A stretch of DNA of 64,000 nucleotides, taken from contig NC_073348.2 of the NCBI RefSeq assembly GCF_027580225.2, positions 22,650,501 through 22,714,500 of the forward strand, given 5' to 3'. Positions 1-12,330 of the stretch are shown in pieces. A program made the position numbers and the translations under genes. The stretch's first letter is position 1; every line of letters begins with the position of its first letter. The notes under the pieces are model-generated. The model was not told where the DNA came from and ran no database searches. It saw nothing but the letters and a program-made list of their open reading frames with translations. The DNA is from Misgurnus anguillicaudatus (Eukaryota > Chordata > Actinopteri > Cypriniformes > Cobitidae).

Positions 1-733
1 ACTTGATAAGTTACTTAATTAGAAATTTCTAGCAACACTGTTGTTACACATTTCACCAAGCATGTCAAGTGTTGCAAACTCAAACCCGCTGTCTGTGATG
101 TTTAATTACTTGTAAGCCAATATACAGTAAATAACCTTTCCCAAAGGATTGCCTCAAACTACTGGAATATTCTGCAGCTGGTGCACATCTCATCCAAATA
201 AACAGAGATCGATATGCTGATGTTTAATTGACGGATTCATTGCTTTCTCATATGTGCACTTCAGTATCACGGATGTGTCAGTAGTAGACTCTGACTCTAT
301 GGAATGCATATTTTGCAGCGATTTTTGTGTGAGCATATCAGTGAACACCCCTGACCACTCGGTGAGTTTCACGTCTTTGTTAATGAAAGTTTAATGCATT
401 TTAGGAAGGATTGTTCCAGTGCACCTATATACCCATTGTAGAGGTGGAAGGTGAAAAACAAATACCCGAAAATTCTCGGGACAGCCGCAAATGTCGAAAT
501 TTCAGTCAAAACCGTTATATTTAATCAAAAACAATCTGACAACAGGGCTTTAAGTGTAAAATACCGAACTTGTCCTTTAATGTTTAGTGACATGCCAGGG
601 CCATTACATACTCTTCCATTAAATTGTAGCAATGTATACTGCACTGTCCCTGTTAAATAAACCAATAAATAAATAAATATCACCAATTAAGAGAAAAATG
701 TTGCATAAAAAAGTGTTCCTGAGGAATTTTCAT
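1..733. other. AT-rich intergenic or intronic DNA, no gene seen
   Basis: Only short chance open frames occur here. An AATA-type simple repeat lies near 656-682. I recognise no element. Confidence 0.5.
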
Positions 734-1150
734 GTTAATCTGCAATACCGCGATTATCCACTAGATTTTCCACTTACCCAATTTCATTAAAAAACTGAAG
801 CCAAAACATTATTTACTAATAATAAACTCTGTGTATGTTTTGATAATCATTCTGAATCTGATCCCTAACAAAATTCCTTTACAAAAATGCAATTATTTCA
901 GCTTTTTGAAAAAGAAAAAGTTTATAAGCAAATAAAAAATATAGATATGATGAAACTTTTCCCCCTTTTTGTTTGTTTATTGTTTGTTTGAAAGCAGATG
1001 GTCTGTTCTTTTATTTGATATATTTGTATGTTTATTTACTTTTGGAAGAATTTTTTTCTGGAAGGCATTTTGTGAAACTTTTGTGAAAATCACAAAAAAA
1101 TGCTGGCGGTCTAACTTTTCAAAAACTGGCTGGCGGGGAATGAGTTAAAC
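734..1150 (+). repeat. Dispersed repeat family X, copy 1
   Basis: The stretch shares an ordered set of segments with 17205-17590 (same strand) and 47861-48165 (opposite strand): 'gattatccactag', 'tctgaatctgatc', 'ttacaaaaatgcaatta', and 'gcagatggtctgttctt' followed by 'tttgat'. All three copies are diverged and indel-rich. Copy 2 lies inside a foldback element at 17129-18015, so the family is probably a non-autonomous DNA element. Ends are not defined here. Confidence 0.6.
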
Positions 1151-2274
1151 ACTTTCATGTATATCTGTATGTACTACAGCTTGACTGGACATATGCACAA
1201 TTGAAATGTTATGTATATTTTGATAAAGTAATATTTACCTAAATATTTTTTACTTTGCATCATCATGAACTATCTTCATCAAGCATACCATTCCTCTGAC
1301 AATATTGTTACCTTGGTAACCAAATATAGAATAAACTCTTCGGGGGAAATAAGTGCCCATACTAAAAGAAATATCTACAAGAGGCCCAAATGCTCGCATC
1401 TGCCTCCAAAACCTAGATATTTCAGCAAGGGGTGTATTTCGAAATCAATCCACACCCCCTCCAGCCATTCTGAAGCTGGGTCTCTTCACCCAAACATTCA
1501 CACTAAACAAAATCACTTTCTTCTACTCCAAAATAAGATAAAAAAGCATCATCTCCTCTTCTCCATCAGCCTTCACAACCCATTCTTATAAATCTCTCCT
1601 GAAAGTCGTATACGTCGCCGCGAGTCTCAGAGTGCTCCGTCTGCACTCCGCTCTCCCCTGCCTATCACTCAGCGCACTGCATCTTTAAGTTGGGGACATG
1701 CATTACGTGAACCATAATAACTGCAATTTCCCTTGCACAAAATGTTCTTTTCTATGGCAGCAGCAAGCACCATTTCACTTGTCAAGCCTGTCTGATATCT
1801 TCCAACAATTCTTTCAGAATCCTGTTACTAAAGCTTTTTTAGCCATCAATGTAATTAGACGGTGCTCGAGTATAAACGGGAGCCGGGGATTGTGGGGAAT
1901 ATAAGGAGGGCAGAAACACGGTGTCGATCGGTAGCTCAGATGATGGAGAACTTGATAGAAAAGTTCAAATTAAAATGCACTTCAGCGCACTTGATTTGGC
2001 GACTAAACTTTAATTTAATTGAACTCTTTTCCCTGGTGAGAAAGTGAGATTAAATTAATTCGTTTTTCTCTCTTCCTTTTCTTTTTTTTAATATGTAACT
2101 TATATAAATCCATACTCATTACTATGTATCACTTATGCACTTGATAGTCATCTAGTTGCTCAATTTTTGTGCAGTCTAAATGTCAATTGCACGGTTTCAG
2201 AAAAATCTGGTATTAACTGTCATCTGCTTTAAATAATAACTTTTATCATATGTAAAAGATTGAATGACATCAAA

Positions 2275-2282
<8 letters not shown>
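1151..2282. other. Unassigned DNA, no gene seen
   Basis: Open frames near 1265-2047 are short, overlap one another and have no recognisable domain. GC content rises around 1600-1700. No repeat family is recognised. Confidence 0.4.

Positions 2283-2315
<33 letters not shown>
2283..2315. repeat. (AT)n microsatellite
   Basis: About 16 uninterrupted AT units directly follow a run of A residues. Confidence 0.95.
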
Positions 2316-2319
<4 letters not shown>

Positions 2320-2396
2320 TAAACAATTAAAAAAACGGTGGTTATCTCGTTTTGCAACGAAACTCTTCATATATAGTTGATGGAGATGTAGTTGTA

Positions 2397-3225
2397 GTGG
2401 ATGGAGATTTGTGGGATGCACATCCAGGGCCCAAAGCTCCCATTCCACCACATTCCAAAGATGCTCTATTGGGTTGAGATCTGGTGACTGTGGGGGCCAT
2501 TTTAGTACAGCGAACTCATTGTCATGTTCAAGAAACCAATTTGAAATGATTCGAGCTTTGTGACATGGTGCATTATCCTGCTGGAAGTAGCCATCAGAGG
2601 ATGGGTACATGGTGGTCATAAAGGGATGGACATGGTCAGAAACAATGCTTAGGTAGGCTGTGGCATTTAAACGATGCCCAATTGGCACTAAGTGTGCCAA
2701 GAAAACATCCCCCACACCATTACACCACCACCAGCAGCCTGCACAGTGGTAACAAGGCATGATGGATCCATGTTCTCATTCTGTTTACACCAAAATCTGA
2801 CTCAACAGAAATCGAGACTCATCAGACCAGGCAACATTTTTCCAGTCTTCAACTGTCCAATTTTGGTGAAATTGTGCAAATTGTAGCCTCTTTTTTCTAT
2901 TTGTAGTGGAGATGAGTGGTACCCGGTGGGGTCTTCTGCTGTTGTAGACCATCCGCCTCAAGGTTGTGCGTGTTGTGGGTTCACAAATGCTTTGCTGCAT
3001 ACCTCGGTTGTAACAAGTGGTTGTTTCAGTCAAAGTTGCTCTTCTATCAGCTTGAATCAGTCGGCCCATTCTCCTCTGACCTCTAGCATCAACAAGACAT
3101 TTTCGCCCACAAAACTGCCACATACTGGATGTTTTTCCCTTTTTACACCGTTCTTTGTAAACCCTAGAAATGGTTGTGCGTGAAAATCCCAGTAACTGAG
3201 CAGATTGTGAAATACTCCGACTCCG
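2397..3225 (-). pseudogene. Tc1/mariner transposase remnant
   Basis: Read on the minus strand this is a dead Tc1-type transposase. The N-terminal part has the paired-like helix-turn-helix region (SISQSAQLLGFSRTTISRV, then RRMGRLIQADRRATLT). It then reaches the first catalytic Asp in WSDESRF. The second half, after an internal deletion and a stop near 2785, has the second Asp in QQDNAPCH and the third acidic residue region in SPDLNPIEHLW, the DD34E layout of Tc1. The first roughly 25 residues and everything after the 'VHPTNLH' region are missing, so both terminal inverted repeats are gone. The related copy at 19621 shows the lost 5' end. The element cannot encode an active enzyme. Confidence 0.93.
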
Positions 3226-3943
3226 AAATACTTCTGTGTTATCTCTGTATGAAAAGTCATGGGTCATGGTCCTTCATGTTGTGTATTAATGAAACACTAG
3301 AAACTTCTTGTAATGGATGAGAGAAGAAGATATCAGGATTTTACCACATATTCATGCATTCCCTAATTGTAGAGATGAAAAGTTAGAGATCTAGAGAGCT
3401 GTTCAGTTCATTTTGCTTGCTTGCATGTTTTTCAGCTGCTTTCTGGACCAACATAAAAGTGTATAGAAAGTCCACAATCTCTTGTTACTTAAGGACATAG
3501 TACTTGCAATCTCTCAATCTTAAACTTGACTAGACAAACTTTAGATTTTCCCTAAAGGTTTCTCAAAAGGTTTCTGTGTCCTCTGTTGGACATTTTTTAT
3601 GTCTGGTGAATGTTCTGTCCTCTGCTGCAACTCTATGGCTTAAAGAACAACGTCCTGAATATAGAGTAGTGGCCAAAAGGGCCTTTTTTTGTCCAATAAA
3701 TTTTAGGATGTGTCCGAATATTTTCCCCCCATGGGTCACCTGGTAAAAATTGACTTTTTTGGTGTTTTTTAAGTGTGGGTATTTTCAATGGTCTCTTATT
3801 CCTCTTCCCCAAAGACTTTGGGGTTTGTGTAGGGGATGATGGTTGGGGGGGGGTGTCAAAAATGAGTAACATAGGCGCTACAAACAGCCTGTTGTATCTC
3901 GGCACAGGAAGGTCTTACAGACTTTCACGTGGGTTAATCTTAA
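3226..3943. other. Unassigned DNA, no gene seen
   Basis: This is single-copy-looking AT-rich sequence between a Tc1 remnant and a TTAA MITE. I see nothing to name. Confidence 0.4.
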
Positions 3944-4352
3944 AGGGGTCATAGTGTGAAAATCTGACTTTTTTCATGTTTAAGTGCAATACTTATCAAC
4001 CGAGAAATGTGAAAAAGCCCAGTAACTTATTTTTGGTAAACTGTTCTGTTCTCTGCAAGCATGTGAAAAATTAGGTCATTCAGATTTCGCCTGTTTTGTG
4101 ATGTAGGTAGGCAGTCCAATTACAATAATATTCCCCCCCAATCTGTACTATTCAACCACAGCACTGCCATTTAGTGCAGAGAGAAAGAGAGAGAGAAAAT
4201 AATTGACAGCACAATTGAATTGAATTTTCAACAAACCACCATCATTCCGATCAGCATTGTATTTCATCGACACATTTGCATTTTTTGCAAGGACACACCC
4301 AAAAACGACACACTTTTGCTCAGGCCTATACAAAGTGGCAATTTTAACTACT
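3944..4352 (+). mobile_element. TTAA-target MITE family A, right end lost
   Basis: It starts at AGGGGTCATAGTG directly after TTAA (3940-3943). It aligns through 'ctctgcaagcatgtgaaaaa', 'actgccatttagtgcagag' and 'aaagtggcaattttaac' with the complete copy at 13401-13822. After the last block the two copies part, so the right terminus is missing or decayed. Confidence 0.7.
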
Positions 4353-6115
4353 GCAACCCAACACAAAACTTAAAAAGGTTGATACTCGACTTTGGACTCC
4401 ACTGGGGTCGACAAGAGCCGTCAAATCAAAAGGGGCCTGGTCTTTGTGACCGAATTTTGTCAAGGTCACAGTAAGTTACTGACAACCAACTTCCTATCTA
4501 ATATATCTTTGTCTGTCTGTTTGTCTGTCCGTCTGTCCATCCATCTATCAGGTACAACACATGAGAATGTTTTGCCTAATAGCATTTATCCTACTACTGC
4601 TATGAATGCTATATACTGGATATATAATATATATTTATTATAATTGTTAGCATGAATAGGAATCACCTACACATAAGTGCTACTAGGCAACATGTTAGCA
4701 TGTGCTTTACTTGCCAGTCCTCACCTACAACTAGCATCTGTTTTCTAAGAAACCTTAAATTATTCTGTAAACTCTTACAATACCATGTGTCTGCATTGTT
4801 TGTCACACACTATCCCCTGCAATAACCTCACATCTTGTAGATCTCTGAAGGATTTGAGAATGACTGGTTGCAGGCCGGATTCAAATCTGTCTGTCTGGTA
4901 TGAGCACCACTGCTCAACATGTCTAAAATGGGTGGTAATTGCTAAACAAACAGTTATGGGAATGGGTCAATTGCTCAATATTTCAGACCTATTAAGACAG
5001 AGCATGAATGGTTTAGTATGTTGTATAATGCTCAATTATGAGCGTGATGTGAAGAAGCAACTTTAGTTTCATAATGCCAGTTTGAAGGAATTTATTTGTA
5101 TTTGTGCCAAACCAAAGACCTGTATCAATCCTAAGGTCTTAACAGTTGTATACTGAAAACTTTTCCAAAGGCTAGTCATAATAACAGAGTTACAATGTAT
5201 TTTAAATACTCCATAAAATGGCTTTAAGAGCACATTTTTTTTCTGTCATGTCCTGAGGGAATGAAGTTCTCATTCTAGAAAGGATTTTATTGGACAAACA
5301 TGTCTGTTTTCCTGGAAGGGAAAGTCATTAAATTCATATACTGTAGATACCCCAAAAGCCTATACAGTATTAGAAAGCGTCAAATCCCCTCATTTGGATT
5401 TCATGGAGTTTGTAATGGATGTTTTGGATAACGTTTTGGATTGTTTGGTTCACTTCCATTTTCAAATTCTGTTTTTGTCTCTCTCACACAAACACGAACA
5501 CGGTCAGCAGTCAATTAAAGCACTGAAAGAAAAAGCATCATACAGCACCAGACAGGGCTTTGCACCTGTTATATTCAGCAAAACCCAACTTTGGCTAGGT
5601 GCTTAGGGGCCATTTTGTTCATTTCAGTCTGTAAGACTAAGCTTGGTGGACTTTCAGCTGGACAAATGCCAGCTCTAAGATGTGTCCATCTCTGTAGTCC
5701 GCCTGAACAATGCCAGGAGTCAGTACATCGATTCATTTACTGCTCACCTGCACAAAAATAAACTCAGTGCTGAACCTACATAAGTGTAAGTTTAATGTAT
5801 ATTCATACCGTACTTTTACAGTAAATATTGCTGTAGTGGTTTTGCATTCTGTTGCAATAAAATGACTGCTGTATACTGTGATTTTACACAATGAACAGTT
5901 ACATGAATTTACTGGGATGTAGCAGCATAATGCTGTAATCTATTTTGTATATTTACAGTATAGCTGTAAGTTTAGCTTCCCAGAATGCACAGCGACATTA
6001 CTACATTTTGTGGTTGTTTTTTATAATATTTCATGGTTTATTTTGACATTGCTGTTATTGTTTTGTTCTCACTTTGTTTTTATGTAAAACAATGTTGTAT
6101 GCTGAATACTGACAT
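4353..6115. other. Unassigned DNA with a short TCTG/TCCA simple repeat
   Basis: A degenerate TGTC/CATC microsatellite sits at about 4507-4551. The part from 5780 to 6000 has scattered 'tactgta/ttacagta' motifs like the foldback MITE at 44010, but too degenerate to bound. No gene is seen. Confidence 0.4.
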
Positions 6116-6123
6116 GTGTGCAG

Positions 6124-7316
6124 TAGTGACCCGCGGGTCATCTCATAACCCACGGGTCAGGTTGGGGCGGATAAAGAAATTGTCACTTTATTATTTCCAC
6201 TAAAAACAAACAAGAAAAAAAAAACATGTATGTTGCGTGCAATTCCTTATAGCCTATATTAAATATTCGGTAATATATATGTTTTCATATTTTATTAGTT
6301 TTTTTTGATAAGGTAAAATTATGTAGGCCTACGTAGCAACGTAACTTCCCCAACGTAACATGCGCAATGCAACTTGATATCCTCAAACATAGATATTATA
6401 TACATAGACACCTCATGAAGTGCTGGAACGTAATCCAGCGTCGCCGCCATATTGGTTACTTAGGTCTCCTCACTCTATGCTAGCACCAGAGTCAATCGGT
6501 GTCAACGGAGAGCGAGCAACTACGCCTGTATTTTGTGAAGCTTACGATTGCAATAATCGGCATAGTATTGATACCAGATCGTATGGGATTACCTTTCACA
6601 AGTAAGATTGGACAATAATTTTGGTTATTTTACTATTCATAATATTATGTTATCATAACGTTACTTACGTGTAACCAAACCGTGTGAAAATCCATAAAAA
6701 ATTAACCAAGTTTTGTAGTTGGGGTACACCTTCCTCAGTAGAAACAAATGCAGGGGGGCGCATTGGGGACACATCCAAGATGGCGGCCGCGCTGATACAT
6801 CAGCTCCAATAGGCAGCATCAAGCTGCATTCAGGCTAGCAGCAACTAGCAGTAGCAGAGCGCAACAATCTCATTCATTTTAATGGAAGCTTGGTGGCTTC
6901 CGGCGACACTAGCGACAGTGACAATTAGCGACTGGATGGGGCGTGTCCATGAAGCATCTATAATGTTAATGTCCCCAAACCTTTGGCCTCACGTCACGAA
7001 AGCGCCAAGTAGCTCCTGCTGCCAGCCACAACAACAAAACAAATGGAGAAATAAAAGTGAATATGAAAGATAAGGTGCGTGAGAAATTGAGGTCGGGAAA
7101 TTGTGAATAGATAATACAAACGCTGCTTTGGCTGAAATAAAGCCTGTTTTCATTTACATTTCAAATGCCTAGTATGTCTATTTTAATGGTCCCGGGTGAG
7201 GGGCGGGTTGTAAAAATAGATACAGTGCTGCGGTGCGGGGCGGGTTGGGGCGGGCCAAATATTTCATAAAAGCGGTACCCGCAGGTTGGAAAAAACCGCA
7301 GACCCGCACATCACTA
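6124..7316 (+). mobile_element. Non-autonomous element with 8-bp TSD (hAT or P class), carrying a THAP exon
   Basis: The ends are short inverted repeats: left TAGTGACCCGCGGGTC, right (reverse complement) TAGTGATGTGCGGGTC. They are flanked by 8-base near-duplications, GTGTGCAG (6116-6123) and GGGTGCAG (7317-7324), 7 of 8 identical. Both hAT and P-element transposases make 8-base duplications. The subterminal GC-rich 'gcgggttggggcggg' is hAT-like, while the internal THAP exon would fit a P-type element. The middle part (about 6340-7050) differs in composition and may be a second, nested element. No transposase domain is present. Confidence 0.75.
6477..6601 (+). CDS. First exon of a THAP-domain protein (fragment)
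   Basis: An ATG at 6477 opens a 42-residue segment ending at a consensus splice donor (CACAA|GTAAG, GT at 6602-6603). The C-terminal half reads FCEAYDCNNRHSIDTRSYG then ITFHK. This matches the start of a THAP zinc finger: the first two zinc-ligand cysteines spaced C-x4-C, then the conserved GITFHK. The rest of the domain (the C and H ligands, AVPTIF-like end) would be in later exons that are not present within the element. THAP domains bind DNA and occur in P-element transposases (THAP9-like) and in host regulators. This is therefore probably a captured or relic first exon. The upstream in-frame codons to 6420 are probably untranslated leader. Confidence 0.6.
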
Positions 7317-7324
7317 GGGTGCAG

Positions 7325-7628
7325 GGATTCTTGTCAACCCATTATAAAAGTTCAGCAAAGATAACAACCACTCAACTCATCACAATAGCATTGCAAATAC
7401 CTGTAAATGTATAAAAATATGTAACCTTGACTGTGAAATCATTTTATCAGTCTTTAAAAAATGTTACGTAGGATAAGAACAAAAGTCATGGACACTTCGT
7501 TTTTCCACCATTTCTTCATTTGTATTATACATGAATATTATGTCCATGATTTTTTACCCATTTTTTGTCTCTTGAGATTATGCGGTAGATTTTCCCCCCA
7601 GAATATTTTAATTTTACTTTGTTTAAAT
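7325..7628. other. Unassigned AT-rich DNA
   Basis: No gene or recognisable repeat is seen. Confidence 0.4.
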
Positions 7629-7722
7629 TAAAGCTGTCAAAAGATGAATCGCGATTAATCGCATCCAAAATAAAAGTTTGTGTTTACATAACATATGTGT
7701 GTGTGTACTGTGTGTAAATATT
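7629..7722 (+). repeat. Fragment of a widespread fish repeat ('gattaatcgcatcc' family)
   Basis: It contains 'gaatcgcgattaatcgcatc' followed by 'aaaataaaagtttgtgtttac' and a TG run, a combination I recognise as a common fish interspersed DNA element. Only one end is present. Confidence 0.55.
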
Positions 7723-7782
7723 AGAATGGATAACATCTCTCCCTAACAAGTTGTTGAGTAAAATCAGGTGTGTTAGATAATC

Positions 7783-7834
7783 TATAACTTTCTGGAAGGG
7801 GGTACTCGAGGACCAGGATTGAGAAACACGGCAT
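7783..7834 (-). repeat. hAT MITE end fragment
   Basis: On the minus strand this reads 'gtgtttctcaatcctggtc' then 'ctcgagtaccccc', the typical terminus of fish hAT-type MITEs. The other end is absent. Confidence 0.55.
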
Positions 7835-9791
7835 TACAGTAATGAGATTTTCATCAGAAAAGCAATAAAATACAAATATGAATTCATTCATATGTTAAAA
7901 ATATTATTTGTACAAAGTAGAGATCAAAACGGTATTTGTTATGATCATTTTCATGTTACTAAATTATGTTTTTATATTTAAAATCTTCATGCTATGATGT
8001 TTCAGTGGTTTCGTGAGAATGACCCTGGTAAAGCTCTTATATATTACCGATGAACCTTTATATTTGGATCATTTCAGGGTATGAATCATAAATGTAGACT
8101 GTATCTACTCTAAAAAATATATATAGCTTTTGAAGATGGGAGCATCATAAAAGTCATTGCTGTAATTCACAGACACATGCTAGGTATTGCCATGATGGTT
8201 TTCTAACAGTGTAAACATAGGAAGATGCTAAGGGCAGTTAGGTCACCACCACTGTACTAGATACTGTACATAAACAGTCCGTTCTCCAACTGCTGCTTAA
8301 ATCCCCAGACCTCGAACCGCTGATTCACATTGTTCAGAGAGCTCATAAATGTCCGGCGGTAATGAAAAAAGATGAATTTTTTTCATTAGCCTATCTCAAT
8401 GCTAATACAGACAAGACCTCTTCAGTATCCAATAACACCAAAATGATTCCCAAATGAGTAACTGTAGGCCAGAATGATCTGACATCGCAGGAGCAATTTT
8501 CTGTGCCTAACAACACCACAGCCCATCGACTCGTTCGCTTTACGTACGATAAGGTGTGCCGGCGCACAAAACAAATATTTCAATAAGTAACTGCCTGGTA
8601 ATTTCAGAATAATAACTCCATCGTCATAGGCCACATTCTCTCTGCGTTTCATAGCTCCAACCTGGTTTCCTGATGTAATGGAGCTCATTTGCCATTTACA
8701 CAGGCTGAAATGGCTAAAAAATGCGAGTCCATCTGAAGAGCAGCGGGGAGCTTGTATTGCCGTGGCCAAAGTGAAGGGCGTAAAGCACAATTAGAGTAGC
8801 CATATGTAAACACACTTTTTTCCCAGACGCTGTGAGCCAATCGTCGGGTGTCATGTTTAACGCATGGGCATAATTGGGTCCCAGCTGAGCTGTTTGGGTC
8901 TATAATCACACCACATCAACTATTCGACCACACACAAACACTGGAAGTTAGTACGGCAGTTATTTAGCAGAACTTTGTAGGCTATCTGTATTAGGGTCAC
9001 ACATAAAGGCAATTTCTTCAGGGCACCGGTTCAGCAGTGGAATACATTTGTCACATTGTGTATAATGAGGATACTTTTAACCGAGATATAATGTAGGACA
9101 CGCAGGCAGAGAGAGAGAGAGAGACTGAAATGATTTAGAAGCCCATTTACCAACCGGTATACTCTGTGGAGTGGACACACATGCTGTAAATTTCCTTCTC
9201 ATATTCCCAATATGTTATTATATATATTTTTTTTTATTAAGGTAGAACTTTGCACATCTGGGATGTTACGTGTCTTTTTGATGCAACTCATATATTTGCT
9301 TGTATCAGATAACGTAACACTTTTTACCGAGTGCTTGGATATTTCTGCTATTTCTGTGCAAACATCATATAGGTGATGAAGGCTGGTAATTACAGTGCAA
9401 TCTTAATGGGATTGGAGCTCGGCACAAATGATCCCGTTTCTTCTCGATGGGGAACCTTTGTTGCAACTGACAGCCCTTTTTCATCACAAAATGATTTCTT
9501 TCTTTCTTTTTAGAGATATAGCAATTATGTTGAATATGCTGATGGATGTTTTCACGTTTGCATTTGTTCGTCACGAATCTGGTTATGATATGCCAGTTTA
9601 TTTATTCAGATGTCGATTGCTAAGATTTGGTGGGGAAATATCAACCTGCATAATCATTCGTCCGTGAAATTACTAATTATCTTTTGTAATTACAGAACTC
9701 TTACTTCACTCAAAGTCGTCTACGCTATACTATATCATTTATTTACAGGTTAATAATGTGTTTGTACGTCAAAGGTGACACTGGCATTCAC
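7835..9791. other. Unique-looking DNA, candidate conserved non-coding elements
   Basis: No repeat family is recognised. Two blocks (about 8330-8960 and 9060-9720) have balanced base composition, few homopolymers and homeodomain-like TAATTA and TTAATGG motifs, as in vertebrate conserved non-coding elements. Open frames in them have no start, splice or domain support. Conservation cannot be tested from one sequence. A short GA run is at about 9111-9124. Confidence 0.3.
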
Positions 9792-9998
9792 ACAGTGGAA
9801 GAGTACAGTTGGTACAAAAGTTGTCACGGGGGTGGTACCTTTTTTAAAAAGTATACTTTTGTCCCTAAAAGGTGTACATTGGTACCTCAAAGGTAAACAC
9901 TGGTTCCTCAAAGGTACATATTTTTACCAAAATGGTACATATTAGGAACTTTCTAAGAGGAATCGTCCCACAACTTTTGTGCCTTTTTCCTGAGAGTG
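9792..9998 (+). mobile_element. Foldback MITE rich in GGTACC motifs, copy 1
   Basis: The ends form an imperfect inverted repeat ('ggtacaaaagttgt' and 'acaacttttgtgcc'). The interior is a string of 'ggtacc/aaaggtac' motifs. The element at 45786-46752 has similar 'ggtacc' edges. Confidence 0.55.
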
Positions 9999-10080
9999 TA
10001 AATAATAAGTAATATCTAAAGATCAGAGTTGTAAATTTAAATAAGGGAACATGTTGATAACATCAAATCGCATTGCTCTT

Positions 10081-10120
10081 ATGTGAGGTCAAAGCAGTTA
10101 TAATGCCAGCATTGAAACAT
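10081..10120 (+). repeat. Short inverted copy of 14806-14840
   Basis: 'atgtgaggtcaaagcagt' and 'tgccagcattgaaaca' occur here and as reverse complement at 14806-14840, separated by a 5-base insertion in this copy. No TE was recognised around either copy. Confidence 0.6.
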
Positions 10121-10202
10121 TTGGTCTAATGACCAAACACACATACTGTATGACAACTAGTTGTGAGAACCAGATTGCATTCTGTGCTTTTTTCAGTTTC
10201 TC

Positions 10203-10205
<3 letters not shown>

Positions 10206-10239
<34 letters not shown>
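10206..10239. repeat. (AT)n microsatellite
   Basis: About 15 AT units lie at the left edge of the adjacent dispersed element. Confidence 0.9.
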
Positions 10240-10242
<3 letters not shown>

Positions 10243-10244
<2 letters not shown>

Positions 10245-11262
10245 CAACAGTTCTTTCTGGTTCTCAAATCTGATTGGCTAAGAGCTATGCGATATTGTAC
10301 TGATAACGGCACAGTAACCGCTTCACCTTTCGTATCATTCCGCCACCTAGTGAATGGATTATAATTATTCCGTTAAAGATGAGCGCTCTTGGATGTTACG
10401 TTAAACTTAATGGGATTGATGTCTTGTCACATCGTGTGGACACTTGGAAAGAGGAATGTAAACACTCTGTTTTTTTTCTGGAGCTATATCTCTTATCAGA
10501 ACGCGAAAACACAGTGGAACTGCAGGTAAGCACCGCAGCTTTTAAATGTGGACATTGATCATTTATTTAATCGCGACGTGACTACTAAAAGATGTTATGA
10601 GAATATCGTCACTGATATATTTATAAGCAGCATGCAAAAACATCTCTCTGACACTTATATAAGTTTTATATAGTACTGACAAGAACAAAGTTTAATAATA
10701 ATCGAGTGCTCGTATCACGTTAAAAGTAAATAGGAAACCAATAGTAACATTATATAAGTATAGTTTTATCAACTTTTACCTCGCGCCAAAACAATAACAA
10801 CACAAAAGACACTAAATATGAATAAGAAAACAAGAAATAGTTTTATCATGACACCAAATACTGCTGATTTGATCTCAGTTTGACCATCAAAAACAAACAA
10901 GGCGAATATCAGAGCCAGGGAATCCCTGTCAGAGATGTAGCCCAGAGAGGGCAGTGGTCAGCGGGGCGAGTGAACACTGACGTCCGCTCATGCTTTGGTT
11001 CTCATACGTACCGAATCTCACCAAGCAAACGTTCAAACAGGCGCTATCTTTACTAATCGACTGTAGATTTAAATATAAATAATATATATTCTCGACTGAA
11101 CTAATCTTAAAACTACACTTTGTGACCAAGAAACGTTAATATAAAGAAACGCCTATCCGTCCATTGAGTTCTTATGAGATTCAAAGCAGCCGAAAGTGTT
11201 ACCTGTCATTCTGTTAGCCCTCAAATCCGTGGCGGAAGAAGTAGTTCTCAAACAAAGAGGCT
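10243..11262 (+). repeat. Dispersed DNA element, 'ttctcaaatctgattggct' family
   Basis: The start 'cagttctttctggttctcaa', followed by 'ctgattggctaagagc' and 'cgccacctagtgaatgg', is one I recognise from fish TA-target MITE-like repeats. It has no coding capacity. The right limit is set where the 11298 repeat begins and is approximate. Confidence 0.4.
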
Positions 11263-11297
11263 TTTAAAATAACTTTATACAAGTGATACAAATTAAA

Positions 11298-11752
11298 ATG
11301 TCATTAAGTGTTAATACTCTGTCATATAGTTTTATAACAGCGTCATTAATATTTTTCTTGACCTCAACTACAGTGTTACAAATATAATTTGTCATTAAAA
11401 TGTCATTAAGTGATAATACTCTGTCAAATAGTTTTATAACAACATCATGAATATTCTTCATAATTTCATATTTTTTTTGTTTCCCCCAGGTGTTTAAGAA
11501 ATAAAATCAAATAATCCAATAATAATAATTAAAATTGATAAAATTATCCTTTATTGCATTATCACATTAAGTATAATCTTTTTACGTGTCTGTTGCATTT
11601 TGTTAAGGTATTTAATTGACATAGTATTAACACTTATTGACATTTGAATTACAAGTTCAATTTGTACCAATGTAGTTGAGGTCAAGAAAAATATTCAAGA
11701 TGCTGCTATAAAACTATATGACAGAGTATTAAGACTTAATGACATTTAAATG
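11298..11752. repeat. Composite of two direct and one inverted repeat unit
   Basis: A roughly 65-base unit with 'gtcattaagtg', 'aatactctgtca', 'tagttttataaca' occurs directly at 11298-11370 and 11400-11461. It occurs inverted at 11671-11752, together with the flanking 'cttgacctcaactaca'. This is a decayed foldback element. Chance open frames within it merely translate the repeat. Confidence 0.65.
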
Positions 11753-11926
11753 ACAGTTTAATGTTAACCCATAAAGTTAGGTAATTTCTTAAGTTTGATA
11801 ATTATTCTGCTATGTCATGTTTATGACTGATTTATGACAAGTTATGATGTATTGGCATACTTCAAGATATCTCAAACAATGTCATCTTTGCATTAAAAAT
11901 GCCAAAATTGAACAAATGACACTTAA

Positions 11927-12142
11927 AGGCGGAGTCCATGATGTTTGAAAGCCAATGTTGATATTTGAAATCACCTAAACAAACACGCCCCTACCCCAAT
12001 AGAATCTGGACCTTCTGTTGATAGACCCGCCCCACACATACGCAACCCGGCATTTGATTTGATTTGATTGGCTATAAGTGTGTTTTGGTAGTCGGCCCGT
12101 CTCCTTTTCCAACGCGTTTTTCAAACATCGTGGACTCCGCCT
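11927..12142 (+). mobile_element. TTAA-target MITE, 216 bp, complete
   Basis: Inverted ends AGGCGGAGTCCA and TGGACTCCGCCT extend with one mismatch into 'tgatgtttga/tcaaacatcg'. They are bounded by TTAA at 11923-11926 and 12143-12146. It is non-coding, and a complete insertion with an exact target duplication. Confidence 0.9.
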
Positions 12143-12330
12143 TTAATGACAGTTGTCATAAACATGCATAAAATCTCCTTCATGTTCATGACATGTGGCA
12201 TGTATTTGGTACAATACTCCTATACAAATATGAACTCTTTAGTTGCAAAGGTGTACTTCTTGAAAGGATACAGTGCCAGTGACGCAATATTTTTCTGCGA
12301 TTGTTAGTCAATTAAGAGATTTTTTATTAT

